The notes: generated by a model from the sequence alone, not told the origin. A stretch of DNA of 64,000 nucleotides from an uncultured Propionivibrio sp. (GCF_963666255.1 NZ_OY762656.1:620001-684000); one strand, 5' to 3'. Positions 27,358-36,841 are shown, numbered from the stretch's first letter. Numbers and translations are program-made.

Positions 27358-28125
27358 TCAGAAAAACCAGCTGAGACCAGCCGTCACCCGATGCGCATTG
27401 GAGTGCTGAAAGGTACCGCCAACGGCGAAGTCCGCCATGACCCCTTTGCCGACGACACGCCCCACCCCCAACAACCAGCGCCGCAGGTTCTCGTTCTCGG
27501 CGGTCCTGGCGTAGCGCAACTCGCCGCCAAGCGCCCATTTTCCGTCGTTTCCGAGACCCGTCCGGAACAGGTTCACCGCCGACTCCTGCCCAGCACGGAC
27601 ATCTTCGGGACGCTTGCGCTCCCACAATTGCCCGATGCCCACCGTTCCGAACGATGTATCGATAGCTGCCGAAATGCCATTGGAAAGACGCGAATTCTGC
27701 CCGCTGGTCGGACGCTCGACACCGGTCATGACCAGAACGTTGATGCCATTCCACTCCGGGAACGAATAACGCAGTTTCATCTCGCGATTGGCCGATGAAC
27801 TCGTGGAATTGTCGTCAAACACGCTGCGCGCGCCGCCATCGAAGGCGATCACCGTGCTGAAGCCATAACCCAAGCCGAGTGTCGCTTCGAGCGGCATCGT
27901 CGTGCTGCGTCGGCTGCCGCGCTCGGGGTGCGTTTCGTGATCGATACCACCGACCAGGTGGCCGCTACCGAACTCGACACGATCGGCAGGCTCGACCCAG
28001 AACGGACGGAAGTGGTAATCCGTCTCGTCCTCTTCGGCAAAGCAGCTCGTTGCGGAAAACAGCGACGCCGTCACTGCCGCCATCGCGGCCAGGCGGAAAA
28101 CCCCGGAAAATGGGGAAGTCATCAT
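27358..28125 (-). CDS. small outer-membrane beta-barrel protein downstream of a B12 riboswitch
   Basis: A 255-residue protein with a Sec signal peptide (about residues 1-30, ending CFA-EE) and alternating amphipathic strands. It ends in SWFF, the aromatic C-terminus expected for Bam-dependent outer-membrane barrels. The mature N-terminal region is rich in His and acidic residues (DETDYHFRPFW, GIDHETHPE), which could bind metal; that is inference. I do not recognise the family. It lies 178 bases after the CbiM-like gene on the same strand with no clear terminator between them, so it may be part of the cobalamin-riboswitch transcript. Confidence 0.7.
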   Translation of the reverse strand: MMTSPFSGVFRLAAMAAVTASLFSATSCFAEEDETDYHFRPFWVEPADRVEFGSGHLVGGIDHETHPERGSRRSTTMPLEATLGLGYGFSTVIAFDGGARSVFDDNSTSSSANREMKLRYSFPEWNGINVLVMTGVERPTSGQNSRLSNGISAAIDTSFGTVGIGQLWERKRPEDVRAGQESAVNLFRTGLGNDGKWALGGELRYARTAENENLRRWLLGVGRVVGKGVMADFAVGGTFQHSNAHRVTAGLSWFF

Positions 28126-28303
28126 GTGGATACTTTCTGGAGATGTTAAAAAAATGGTCGGAAAAGCGCTTGATGAATCAAGAAAAAGGGGGCGTCGCCG
28201 TCACCCCGTCGGCTGTCATGTCGAGTGAAAGGGCTCCGAAAGTGACGGCGACATTGATCGTTACATCTGGAACGAACGCCTGAGGGCGGTTCCGGACAGT
28301 GCG

Positions 28304-28519
28304 TCAGGACGTCGTATCGGACGGCGAACGCTCCCGGCGCAGGCGCTCACGCATCGCAGCGTCGCCAAGGAAATAGCCGATAAAGCCGGCACCAAGCGCC
28401 ACCTGCAAGGAATGCATATGTTTCTTGATGGAAGCCAAGCCCCAGGCAAGGAACGGCAACGAAGCCGCACTCCGGCCGATGGCGTGTTCGACGGGCAGAA
28501 AGCCCTCCATGGTATGCAT
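28304..28519 (-). CDS. 71-residue CbiM N-terminal-like membrane protein
   Basis: It begins MHTMEGFLPVEHAIG, very close to the invariant MHIMEGFLP opening of CbiM, the substrate-capture subunit of cobalt ECF transporters, whose N-terminal amine and His2 bind Co2+. The similarity runs to about residue 34. After that the protein has a second hydrophobic segment (42-58, ALGAGFIGYFLGDAAM) and ends, lacking the other five or so helices and the SCSHPTGTG block of CbiM. Neither of the other two frames continues CbiM, so it is not an obvious frameshift. GAGGTGAG precedes the ATG. It is the first gene after an adenosylcobalamin riboswitch, which supports a role linked to cobalt or corrinoid. Confidence 0.75.
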   Translation of the reverse strand: MHTMEGFLPVEHAIGRSAASLPFLAWGLASIKKHMHSLQVALGAGFIGYFLGDAAMRERLRRERSPSDTTS

Positions 28520-28528
28520 GACTCACCT

Positions 28529-28552
28529 CTTTCGTTAAAAGACTCGCGAAAG
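28529..28552 (-). promoter_or_regulatory. hairpin next to the ribosome-binding site of the CbiM-like gene
   Basis: CTTTCG and CGAAAG (plus positions 28547-28552 and 28529-28534, reading on the minus strand) form a 6-bp stem whose 3' arm abuts the GAGGTGAG ribosome-binding site. It could be part of the riboswitch expression platform, acting on translation start. No terminator-like T tract is seen in the leader, which also favours translational control. Confidence 0.45.
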
Positions 28553-28670
28553 GGGGATCCGGCCGGAAGATGAGCCACCAGATGTCACTGAAATGCCGAA
28601 AGGCAGGCAGACATGACCGGCAGCGAATCGTCAGAACCTCACCCCTCACCCCGAGGATTGGCACCACATT

Positions 28671-28866
28671 CGTTTCAGGCCGGTCTTCTGGCTCGCCTTC
28701 ATCCTCCTCCGACGCCTTCCCATGCAATCTTCTGCACAGTGGCTTCCTGTCGGATTCGTCAGGCCTACAGCAGCGGGGGGCTGCGCCGGAATGGCTGTCG
28801 AGGCAATCGACAGCGGCACCGGCTTCCCGTTTCACCCCGATCCGCGGTTGCAGAGCGGGGCACCTA
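28671..28866 (-). ncRNA. adenosylcobalamin (B12) riboswitch
   Basis: On the minus strand the conserved elements follow in the right order. They are GGTGCC at the 5' end, GGTGAAACGGGAAGCCGGTG, the CCGGCGCAGCCCCCGC-type arm with GCTGTAG, GGAAGCCACTG, then GCATGGGAAGGC and finally the B12 box AGCCAGAAGACCGGCCTG (28676-28693). This is the full RF00174-type aptamer core. About 150 bases of leader separate it from the CbiM-like start codon. Bound adenosylcobalamin normally shuts such genes off, so the downstream genes should be expressed under B12 limitation. Confidence 0.95.
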
Positions 28867-28878
28867 AAACTGCAAAAA

Positions 28879-28907
28879 AGTTTAATGAGAAATATTCCCA
28901 CGGGCAA
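28879..28907 (-). promoter_or_regulatory. sigma70 promoter of the riboswitch transcript
   Basis: On the minus strand, -35 TTGCCC (28902-28907), a 17-base spacer and -10 TAAACT (28879-28884), each with four of six consensus matches. The predicted start at about 28872 is a few bases before the riboswitch. A consensus DnaA box (TTATCCACA, 28913-28921) lies just upstream. Confidence 0.6.
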
Positions 28908-28959
28908 TGTGGTTATCCACAATCAGGATTCAAAAACATGTCGCGCCCGGTGAAAAACC

Positions 28960-29652
28960 TCAGCCCGGTTGTCTGTGCCATAACCAGTACGCGCCGACGC
29001 AGATCCCCGCCATCATCGTCAGGACACCGAGATGATGGACAGCGACGCCCAGACCGTGCGCATGTGTCAACAGGCCCAGATGCGAGAGCAGATATATCCA
29101 GTCGTGCGGACCACTCTCTCCGGTGTGGCCGCCAAGCAGGATCATTTGCGGCGACAGGGCATCCCAGATGTAAGGCGCGAGATCGACAGCACTCGCGCCC
29201 GCCCACCACAGGCAAACGGCAGCGCCATGAACATCGCGTTGACGCCACAGGAAAGCAGCACCGATCCCCAACGGCAGCACTATCTGGAAGGCGCTCCCGC
29301 CGAGGATGCAGATGAACTCGCCTAAAGGCATGAGAAACACATGCCCGGCTTCATGGATCGGCAACAGGATGGCGTGCATGAACGAGCTATTGATCTCCGC
29401 CAGGCGATAATCCTGCGCGGCCAACTGCGCGCCCCAGATCGTCAGGAAGGCGAGCAACGCCGCACGTCCCCAAAAAGCGTGCCGGTCAAGACGCACCGCC
29501 ACCTCGGGCAGAACCGGCTCGGCCTCAGGCGCCGCGTCCTCAGGCCGCTCAAATTTGTGGAACCAGATGCCGCAGCGCGGACATTCCGACGCAATCTCGC
29601 GCGGCGGATCGAAGCGCGCATCACATTTCGGACAGCGAAAAATCTGGCTCAT
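28960..29652 (-). CDS. zinc-ribbon membrane protein with HEAGH (M50-like) motif
   Basis: About 230 residues. The N-terminus is a zinc ribbon (Cys7, Cys10, Cys24, Cys27). Residues 55-230 hold about five membrane segments. Within the second, [17 protein letters not shown] carries a HExxH motif at 100-104, as in site-2-protease-like M50 metallopeptidases. A canonical downstream NPDG motif is not obvious, so activity is uncertain; an Asp in [11 protein letters not shown] could be the third ligand. ATG 29652 gives the natural zinc-ribbon start; an upstream ATG at 29679 would add nine residues. It ends just before the riboswitch promoter and is a separate unit. Confidence 0.7.
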   Translation of the reverse strand: MSQIFRCPKCDARFDPPREIASECPRCGIWFHKFERPEDAAPEAEPVLPEVAVRLDRHAFWGRAALLAFLTIWGAQLAAQDYRLAEINSSFMHAILLPIHEAGHVFLMPLGEFICILGGSAFQIVLPLGIGAAFLWRQRDVHGAAVCLWWAGASAVDLAPYIWDALSPQMILLGGHTGESGPHDWIYLLSHLGLLTHAHGLGVAVHHLGVLTMMAGICVGAYWLWHRQPG

Positions 29653-29874
29653 CCGGGCCGTCCCATGAAAAACAGCCATGCGCTCCCGACTGAACGCGAA
29701 TCAGTACCGGGGTCCGCAGACCTCTGTGTTTTCAGAACATCCCGACCAGGCATCAAAGCTCCGGAAATTCAAGCGGCGCGACGATCAGTGGTAAAATTGC
29801 CGGTTTTATTATCAACCATTTGCCGTCATGCTCACCAGCACCGTACGGCACGTACCGAATCAGACGAGGTAAGC

Positions 29875-30600
29875 ATGGCCGGACATTCCAAATGGGCCAA
29901 CATCCAGCACCGCAAAGGCCGTCAGGACGAAAAGCGGGGAGCTGCCTTTTCCAAGATCGCCAAGGAAATCACTGTCGCTGCCAAGATGGGTGGCGGCGAC
30001 CCGGGCTTCAACCCCCGCCTGCGCATGGCAGTCGACAAGGGCAAGGCCGTCAACATGCCCAAGGACAAGATCGAAAACGCGATCAAGAAGGGCACGGGCG
30101 AACTCGAGGGCGTCGACTACATCGAGATTCGTTACGAAGGCTATGGCATCGGCGGCGCCGCTGTCATGGTCGATTGCCTGACGGACAACCGCACCCGTAC
30201 CGTCGCCGACGTGCGCCACGCGTTCAACAAGCACGGCGGCAACATGGGTACCGACGGCTGCGTCGCTTTCCAGTTCAAGCACTGCGGCCAACTGCTGTTC
30301 GCGCCAGGTACCGATGAAGCGGCCCTGATGGACGCGGCAATCGAAGCCGGCGCCGAGGATGTCATCACCAACGATGACGGCTCGATCGAAGTCATCACCC
30401 CGCCAGCCGACTACATGGCCGTCAAGGACGCGCTCGAAGCTGCCGGATTCACCGCCGAATTCGGACAGGTGACGATGAAGGCCGAGAACGAAACCGAACT
30501 GACCGGAGAGGATGCCGCCAAGATGCAGCGACTCCTCGACGCACTCGAAAGCCTGGACGACGTGCAGGAAGTCTATACCAGCGTTGTCATCGGCGACTGA
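29875..30600 (+). CDS. YebC/PmpR-family DNA-binding regulator
   Basis: A 241-residue protein starting [18 protein letters not shown], the hallmark of YebC/TACO1 proteins, with the full three-domain length. YebC-family members bind DNA as transcriptional regulators, and recent work links them to translation of proline-rich stretches. GAGGT lies five bases before the ATG; the longer upstream frame has no family similarity. In many gammaproteobacteria yebC precedes ruvC; here it is followed by a terminator and stands alone. A TAAAAT box occurs about 80 bases upstream. Confidence 0.95.
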   Translation: MAGHSKWANIQHRKGRQDEKRGAAFSKIAKEITVAAKMGGGDPGFNPRLRMAVDKGKAVNMPKDKIENAIKKGTGELEGVDYIEIRYEGYGIGGAAVMVDCLTDNRTRTVADVRHAFNKHGGNMGTDGCVAFQFKHCGQLLFAPGTDEAALMDAAIEAGAEDVITNDDGSIEVITPPADYMAVKDALEAAGFTAEFGQVTMKAENETELTGEDAAKMQRLLDALESLDDVQEVYTSVVIGD

Positions 30601-30623
30601 AGCACCCCGGACAGAGATCACCG

Positions 30624-30647
30624 ACGGCGCTACGGCGCCGTTTTTTT
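30624..30647 (+). terminator. rho-independent terminator of yebC
   Basis: A perfect 7-bp stem ACGGCGC / GCGCCGT with loop TACG (30624-30641) followed by seven T, 23 bases after the stop codon. Confidence 0.93.
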
Positions 30648-30697
30648 CGATCGCGGACCGTGGTGGCATTCCCGCTCAAGCGATGGATTGCGCCCCT

Positions 30698-33600
30698 TCA
30701 GCCAAGCAGGCGGAAGTTTCGGACAAAATCCTCGAAGGCATCTGCCGGCATCGGTTGCGCGATGAAATACCCCTGCGCTTCGTCGCAATCGCGATCGTAG
30801 AGATACGCCATCTGTTCGGCCGTTTCGACCCCCTCGGCGATGGTCCGCATGCCGAGACTGCGCGCCATGCTGATAATCGCCTCGACGATGGCTTTGTCAT
30901 CGGGATCGCTGGAGATGTCGCGCACGAAGGACTGATCGATCTTGAGCTTGTACGCCTTGAAGCGCTTGAGATAACTGAGCGAAGAATACCCTGTACCGAA
31001 ATCGTCAATCGACAGGCGCACGCCGCGTTCGTGCAGATCCTCCATCAACTGGATTGCCTCGTTCGGATTCCCCAGCGCCACGCCCTCGGTCAATTCGAGT
31101 TCCAGACAATCGTGCGGCAACCCATATTCGGCAAGGATCTGCGTGATCAGGTCAGGCAGTCCGCCGCGCAAGAACTGGACGGCAGAAATATTCACCGCCA
31201 TGACAAGCGGATTGAACAAATCCGCACCTGACGATTGCCAGGCTTTCAACTGCCGGATCGCAGTCCGCAACACCCATTCACCGACGGCAAGAATCAGGCC
31301 GCTGTCCTCGGCAATCGGAATGAATTCGCTCGGTGAGATAGTGCCGAACTCGGGATGCGTCCAGCGCAACAGAGCCTCGACGCCGACCACGCGATTCGTT
31401 TCGAGCGATATCTGCGGCTGATAGTGCAACTGCAACTGTCCCGACTCCAGCGCCCGTCGCAAAGCATTCTCAAGACTCAGGACACGATCGGAATGCTCCT
31501 GCATTTCCCGGGTGAAGAAGCGGAACGTATTGCGCCCGGCATCCTTGGCGCGATACATCGCGGCGTCGGCACAGCGTGACAACACCTCATAGTTGCTCCC
31601 GTCATCCGGATAGATCGCGACCCCCATCGATGGCGTCACGATCAATTCGTGCTGATCAACGCGATACGGCTGCGACAGCGCCGCCATGACCTTTTCTGCC
31701 ACGCGCGAAGACCCTTTGACGCCGGTATCGGGCAAGACAAGGATAAACTCGTCGCCACCGAGACGCGCCACCGTGTCATCCTCGCGCAAGGTCTCGCGCA
31801 AACGCCCGGCGACCTGAATCAACAATTCGTCGCCGACCCGGTGCCCCAGAGAATCGTTCACATTCTTGAAGCGATCGAGGTCGATGAACACGAGTGACAT
31901 ACGCTCGCCGTTACGACTGACGCGATTGAGCACCTGGCTGACGCGGTCTTCGAGCAAACGGCGATTCGGCAACCCGGTCAACGCATCGAAATGCGCCAGC
32001 CGCTGAATATGCTGCTGGCTTTGCCGCTGCTCGGAGATGTCACGGAACATGACAACGTTATGACTGGCTTGTCCGTCGGCATCGAGCACCCGACTGATCG
32101 ACAACAACTGCGGAAACACCTCGCCGTTCTTGCGACGAGCAAACATTTCGCCCTGCCAGGTCCCCGTGCGACGAATCTCGTCGAACAGCACCGGATAGCG
32201 TTCAACATCTTCGGGGCTCGCCGCCAGAACCACTGGCGACTTTCCGAGCACCTCGGCTTCCTCGTAGCCGGTAATTTCGGTGAAGGCTCGATTAACCTTG
32301 AGGATTGCGTGGCCCGGATCGGAAATGACCACTGCTTCGGCGCTCTGTTCGAACACCTGCGCCGCCAGGCGCAGTTCCGCCTCCGCCTTCGTTCTTGCCT
32401 GCTCCTTGACGAACTGGGTCATGGCAAAGCTAACGTCCTGCGCCATTTCGGTGAGCAAAGCGCGGATCTGTTCGTCGAACGCAGCAACTTCGGTCGAAAA
32501 CAGGACCAGCGCGCCCACCGCCGTACCGCCGCGATACAACGGCAACGCGGCTGCCGATCGCCAGTGATGCGCTTCGGCAAACTCGCGCCACGGCATAGCC
32601 GACGCCTCGTTGAGGTAATCCTGCATCCAACACGGCGCTTCGTTGCGAATCGCGATGCCGGTCACCCCATGCCCATGCGGCTTGTCTGGATCAGCTGAAA
32701 CCTGCGAGCGCGCCAGGAAATCGGCGCCGACACCATAACTTGCGACGGGACGAACCCACTTGCTGACGGGGTCAAGCATTCCGACCCATGCCATTTGCAT
32801 TCCACCGTAATCGACGGCAAAGCGGCAGATTTGCGGGAACAGTTCATCCTCGCTGGTGCAGCGAACAATCGCCTGATTCGTCTCGCTCAAGGCCGAATAG
32901 ATACTGGTCAGCCGCCGAATGCGGATTTCCGCCACTTTTTGCGCAGTCACGTCACGGGCAGCAGCAAAGAAGAATTCGGGCTTCCCATCGACATCACGTA
33001 CGGACCGAATATTGACTTCGGCATGAAGCACGCTACCGTCCTTGCGGACAAAACGCTTGTCGATCAATTCGCTGTCGCTCTCGCCCCGCTCAAGCCGTCC
33101 GAAGGCGTCGGCGGTGACGCCGATATCGTCGGGATGACACACATCCTGCCAACGCAGATTCAGCATTTCATCGCGCGTGTACCCGAAGAGCTGACACAGG
33201 TAATCGTTCACCATGCTCCAACTGTCCGAAGACAGCGGTCGCATTGAAATACCGACAAAAGGCATATCGTAGAAGCGACGCAGCATCGCATCTGAACGCG
33301 CCGCCGAAACGAGCTGGCGGGTCTGGTCGCGCAAACGCCACAGCCGGGCGATGACGGCACCGACGACGAGCACGGCAAGCAAGGTCACCGCCCCCACGCT
33401 GTACCCCAGACTGCGCAGCGGCGCCCGTGCTTCATCGCACGCCTGCTGGGCGACGAGGACCCAGTCGGTTCCCGCCACCGGTCGGAACGCGGCATACACC
33501 GTCTCGCCGCGATGCCCCATCGCTCTCGCTGTCCCCGGACGAAACGCCTCCAGCGCGACCGCAGCAACGGCCGCCTCATTGGAAGAAAGCGACCGGCGTG

Positions 33601-34345
33601 GCACGAGCGTAACCGAAGCGCGGAGCGTTTCGCTCAGATAGTCCGCGTTCGTGCCAGCGCGACGGACCAGGAAGGTTTCGCCGCTACGACTGGTCGTCGG
33701 CCATCCCCGCAAGAGCGGCAACAGAAAATCTTCGGTCGCAGCACCCAGGATCAGGAAGCGTGCGGCATGAGGATCTACCGCATCTGTGCGCGGGAGGCCA
33801 ATCACGACATCGACATGGCGTACGCCGCCTGAATCGACAATCAGTCTGGAAAAGGAACGCTCGCCACCGTCGCCCAGCCCGACCGGCAGCGCCGACAAAG
33901 TCTCCGGGGCAATGCTTCGACGACGCCCCGAACTGAGCAGCAGTTCGCCGCTACCGCCGACCAACTGCAGCGAATCGTATCGCCCTTCCTCCTGCGCCAC
34001 GGCGAACAGCGCGTCGAACGCCTGCGTCGCGCGCTCACCGTCGTCCTGCCGCAAGGCCTTCGCGAGATCGGAAAAAGCGGGCGACGACGCGAGCGCCCGG
34101 GCACGGTCCTGACGCTCGCCGAGCCAGGCTTCCAGATGCGCCGTCTTCAGCGCCGCGATCGAAGCAAGATGGTCATAGGTCTTGTGCTCAAGCTGGGGGC
34201 CGTGCACACGGACCGCCAGATAGGCGGCAAGGGGCACGAAACAGGCCAGGAGCAACATGATCGACAGACGCACAAAAGCACCGGCAGAACGTAGCACCGG
34301 ATGCGCTGCAACATCAATTGTCGATAAAGGCTGGCGACTGTCCAT
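30698..34345 (-). CDS. membrane multi-sensor diguanylate cyclase/phosphodiesterase (CACHE-like, PAS, GAF, PAS, GGDEF, EAL)
   Basis: A 1215-residue c-di-GMP protein. The order is: membrane helix (25-46), periplasmic sensor of about 260 residues, second helix (about 310-335), PAS (about 350-470), GAF (about 490-640), PAS (about 655-770), GGDEF (motif 863-867, intact GGDEF) and EAL (motif 990-992, EALLRW). The EAL domain keeps ELTEGVAL and DDFGTGYSSLSYL, so it should hydrolyse c-di-GMP; the cyclase domain also looks active. It probably integrates an extracellular ligand with a cytoplasmic signal to control motility or biofilm. It lies 69 bases downstream of ubiD on the same strand. Confidence 0.95.
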   Translation of the reverse strand: MDSRQPLSTIDVAAHPVLRSAGAFVRLSIMLLLACFVPLAAYLAVRVHGPQLEHKTYDHLASIAALKTAHLEAWLGERQDRARALASSPAFSDLAKALRQDDGERATQAFDALFAVAQEEGRYDSLQLVGGSGELLLSSGRRRSIAPETLSALPVGLGDGGERSFSRLIVDSGGVRHVDVVIGLPRTDAVDPHAARFLILGAATEDFLLPLLRGWPTTSRSGETFLVRRAGTNADYLSETLRASVTLVPRRSLSSNEAAVAAVALEAFRPGTARAMGHRGETVYAAFRPVAGTDWVLVAQQACDEARAPLRSLGYSVGAVTLLAVLVVGAVIARLWRLRDQTRQLVSAARSDAMLRRFYDMPFVGISMRPLSSDSWSMVNDYLCQLFGYTRDEMLNLRWQDVCHPDDIGVTADAFGRLERGESDSELIDKRFVRKDGSVLHAEVNIRSVRDVDGKPEFFFAAARDVTAQKVAEIRIRRLTSIYSALSETNQAIVRCTSEDELFPQICRFAVDYGGMQMAWVGMLDPVSKWVRPVASYGVGADFLARSQVSADPDKPHGHGVTGIAIRNEAPCWMQDYLNEASAMPWREFAEAHHWRSAAALPLYRGGTAVGALVLFSTEVAAFDEQIRALLTEMAQDVSFAMTQFVKEQARTKAEAELRLAAQVFEQSAEAVVISDPGHAILKVNRAFTEITGYEEAEVLGKSPVVLAASPEDVERYPVLFDEIRRTGTWQGEMFARRKNGEVFPQLLSISRVLDADGQASHNVVMFRDISEQRQSQQHIQRLAHFDALTGLPNRRLLEDRVSQVLNRVSRNGERMSLVFIDLDRFKNVNDSLGHRVGDELLIQVAGRLRETLREDDTVARLGGDEFILVLPDTGVKGSSRVAEKVMAALSQPYRVDQHELIVTPSMGVAIYPDDGSNYEVLSRCADAAMYRAKDAGRNTFRFFTREMQEHSDRVLSLENALRRALESGQLQLHYQPQISLETNRVVGVEALLRWTHPEFGTISPSEFIPIAEDSGLILAVGEWVLRTAIRQLKAWQSSGADLFNPLVMAVNISAVQFLRGGLPDLITQILAEYGLPHDCLELELTEGVALGNPNEAIQLMEDLHERGVRLSIDDFGTGYSSLSYLKRFKAYKLKIDQSFVRDISSDPDDKAIVEAIISMARSLGMRTIAEGVETAEQMAYLYDRDCDEAQGYFIAQPMPADAFEDFVRNFRLLG

Positions 34346-34414
34346 GAAGGCTGACTGTTGTTTTAGAAAGTGTCCACTTCAGGTCAGCCAGCATCATAGG
34401 GGAGAAGCCGAAAT

Positions 34415-35878
34415 TTACAAACCTAATTTGCACCACAAGGCATCGACGCGCTGCTTTACCGTCTCATCCATGACGATCGGGCGCCCCCATTCACGCGTGG
34501 TTTCGCCCGGCCACTTGTTCGTCGCATCGATACCCATCTTGCTGCCGAGGCCGGCCACTGGACTGGCGAAATCGAGATAATCGATTGGCGTATTTTCTGC
34601 GATCAGAGTATCGCGCGCCGCATCGACTCGCGTCGTCATCGCCCAGATCACTTCCTTCCAGTCGCGGATATTCACATCGTCGTCGACGACGATGATGAAC
34701 TTGGTGTACATGAACTGCCGCAGAAAACTCCAGATACCGAACATTACCCGTTTGGCATGGCCCGGATATTGTTTCCGGATGCTCACCGTCGCCAGGCGAT
34801 ACGAACATCCCTCGGGAGGCAGATAGAAATCGACGATTTCGGGATATTGCTTTTGCAGCAGCGGCACGAAAACCTCGTTGAGTGCCACCGCCAGCATTGC
34901 CGGTTCGTCCGGCGGCTTCCCGGTGTACGTGCTGTGGTAGATCGGGTTCCTGCGCATCGTGATGCGTTCGATCGTCAGCACAGGAAACGTCGATTGCTCG
35001 TTGTAATAGCCGGTGTGGTCGCCGTAAGGCCCCTCGAGCGCCGTCTCGGCCGGGTCGATAACCCCCTCCAGGACGATTTCGGCCAAGGCAGGCACTTGCA
35101 GGTCGGAGCCCAGGCACTTCACCAGTTCAGTCTTGGCGCCACGCAGCAAACCGGCAAACTGATACTCGGAAACATTATCCGGCACCGGCGTCACCGCTCC
35201 GAGAATCGTCGCAGGATCGCAACCGAGGACGACCGCAACAGGGAAAGGCTTGCCCGGATGTTGCAGGCAGTGATCACGAAAATCGAGCGCACCGCCCCGA
35301 TGGGCGAGCCAGCGCATGATCACCTTGTTGGGTCCAATTACCTGCTGCCGGTAAATCCCCAGATTCTGCCTCGTCTTGGCGGGACCACGCGTGACCGTCA
35401 GGCCCCAGGTAATCAGCGGCGCCACATCGCCTGGCCAGCAGTGCTGTACTGGCAAGCGCGACAAATCGACATCGGCGCCTTCCCAGACGATTTCATGGCA
35501 CGCTGCCGAGGAAACGACCTTGGGCGCCATATTAAGCACCTGCCGCAACACCGGCAGTTTTTCCCAGGCATCCTTGAGCCCCTTGGGCGGCTCCGGTTCC
35601 TTGAGGTAGGCAAGCAGCCTGCCCACCTCACGCAGCGCCTCGACCGAAGACTCTCCCATACCCAAGGCCACTCGCCTCGGTGTCCCGAAAAGATTACCGA
35701 GCACCGGCACGCTATGCCCCTTCGGCTTCTCGAACAAAATCGCCGGACCGCCGGACCGCAGGACGCGGTCGCAGATTTCCGTCATTTCCAGATGCGGATC
35801 GACCTCGACGCCAATCCGCTTGAGTTCGCCGAGTTGTTCCAACTGCGTGATGAAATCGCGCAAATCGTGATATTTCAT
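34415..35878 (-). CDS. ubiD: 4-hydroxy-3-polyprenylbenzoate decarboxylase UbiD
   Basis: A 487-residue prenylated-FMN decarboxylase of ubiquinone synthesis, close in length to E. coli UbiD (497). It begins [19 protein letters not shown] and carries the conserved [15 protein letters not shown], the E-R-x-D-type [10 protein letters not shown] block and the MTTRVD C-terminal motif. It needs the flavin prenyltransferase UbiX, which is not in the window. I chose the ATG at 35878 from the family N-terminus; an upstream start at 35902 is less likely. A strong terminator separates it from ubiA, so it has its own promoter or relies on read-through. Confidence 0.96.
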   Translation of the reverse strand: MKYHDLRDFITQLEQLGELKRIGVEVDPHLEMTEICDRVLRSGGPAILFEKPKGHSVPVLGNLFGTPRRVALGMGESSVEALREVGRLLAYLKEPEPPKGLKDAWEKLPVLRQVLNMAPKVVSSAACHEIVWEGADVDLSRLPVQHCWPGDVAPLITWGLTVTRGPAKTRQNLGIYRQQVIGPNKVIMRWLAHRGGALDFRDHCLQHPGKPFPVAVVLGCDPATILGAVTPVPDNVSEYQFAGLLRGAKTELVKCLGSDLQVPALAEIVLEGVIDPAETALEGPYGDHTGYYNEQSTFPVLTIERITMRRNPIYHSTYTGKPPDEPAMLAVALNEVFVPLLQKQYPEIVDFYLPPEGCSYRLATVSIRKQYPGHAKRVMFGIWSFLRQFMYTKFIIVVDDDVNIRDWKEVIWAMTTRVDAARDTLIAENTPIDYLDFASPVAGLGSKMGIDATNKWPGETTREWGRPIVMDETVKQRVDALWCKLGL

Positions 35879-35916
35879 GATCGTGTCGGCGCGTCGCGCC
35901 AAAGGAAAGTAAACGG

Positions 35917-35942
35917 AAAAAAACCTGCCGCCATCGGCGGCA
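35917..35942 (-). terminator. rho-independent terminator between ubiA and ubiD
   Basis: On the minus strand a 7-bp stem TGCCGCC / GGCGGCA with loop GAT (35926-35942), then GG and seven T (35917-35923). It starts only three bases after the ubiA stop codon. Confidence 0.88.
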
Positions 35943-35944
35943 AC

Positions 35945-36841
35945 TCAGAACAGTAGCGCGTTCATGCGCAGGTAGTCCAGAACAATGCCGGCAAAAATAC
36001 TGGCACCGACCCAGTTGTTATGCAGGAACGCGCGAAAGCAGCGCACCGTATCGCGCTCGCGGATCAACGTGAAGTGGTATCCGGCCAAAACGACGGCGAC
36101 GCCCAGTCCGAGATAAAACCCGCCCCCCATCCCGTACTGTGCGCCGACCCAGCCAATCAGGCCGAATGCGGCGGCGTAGCAGGCCATCACAGCGACGACA
36201 TCGTAACGACCGAACGTAATCGCCGAGGTGCGGATGCCGATCTTCAGATCGTCGGCACGATCGACCATCGCATACTCGGTATCGTAGGCAATCGCCCAGA
36301 ACACGTTGGCAAGCAACAAGAGCCAGGCAGACAAAGGAATGGCATCGAGCTGAACGGCAAATGCCATCGGAATACCGAAACCAAAGGCCACGCCGAGATA
36401 TGCTTGTGGAATAGCAAGAAAACGCTTGGTCAACGGATAGCTGGCCGCAAGAAACAGCGCCGGAACCGACAAGGCCAGCAGATAAAACGAGCGTAAAGGC
36501 AGAATCAGCAGGAAGGCGACGATCGACAGCACTGCAAACAACACCAGCGCTTCCCGCGACGACACCAATCCTGCCGCAAGAGGCCGCGCCTTCGTACGGG
36601 CGACATGCGGATCGAAATCGCGATCGGCCAGGTCGTTGATGACACACCCTGCCGAACGCATGAGAACGGTACCGCAGACAAAGACGAAGACCACGCCCCA
36701 ATCCGGACGGCCTTGCGAAGAAAACCAGAGCGCCCACAAGGTGGGCCACAAGAGCAGCAGAATGCCGATCGGCTTGTCCAGGCGCATGAGGCGCAGATAC
36801 AGCGGCAGGCGCTCTTTCAACGAAAAATGAGTGGCAGTCAT
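35945..36841 (-). CDS. ubiA: 4-hydroxybenzoate polyprenyltransferase UbiA
   Basis: A 298-residue, eight- to nine-helix prenyltransferase that attaches the polyprenyl tail to 4-hydroxybenzoate in ubiquinone synthesis. The two Asp-rich motifs are NDLADRDFD (first) and [13 protein letters not shown] (second), both intact; [16 protein letters not shown] near the N-terminus is typical. It starts nine bases after the MFS gene stop, so the two form an operon. The gene ends at a strong terminator before ubiD. Confidence 0.96.
   Translation of the reverse strand: MTATHFSLKERLPLYLRLMRLDKPIGILLLLWPTLWALWFSSQGRPDWGVVFVFVCGTVLMRSAGCVINDLADRDFDPHVARTKARPLAAGLVSSREALVLFAVLSIVAFLLILPLRSFYLLALSVPALFLAASYPLTKRFLAIPQAYLGVAFGFGIPMAFAVQLDAIPLSAWLLLLANVFWAIAYDTEYAMVDRADDLKIGIRTSAITFGRYDVVAVMACYAAAFGLIGWVGAQYGMGGGFYLGLGVAVVLAGYHFTLIRERDTVRCFRAFLHNNWVGASIFAGIVLDYLRMNALLF

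Noticed and set aside
28126-28430. CbiM continuation in another frame (frameshifted pseudogene)
   Set aside because: Neither alternative frame shows CbiM helices or the SCSHPTGTG block, so a simple frameshift is not supported.
26905-28921. Chromosomal replication origin
   Set aside because: DnaA-like boxes occur, but there is no dnaA, dnaN, gyrB, rpmH or gidA nearby and no AT-rich unwinding tract was recognised.
29341-29874. N-terminal extension of the YebC gene
   Set aside because: The added 178 codons run antisense through the zinc-ribbon gene and lack similarity; the MAGHSKW start with GAGGT is clear.
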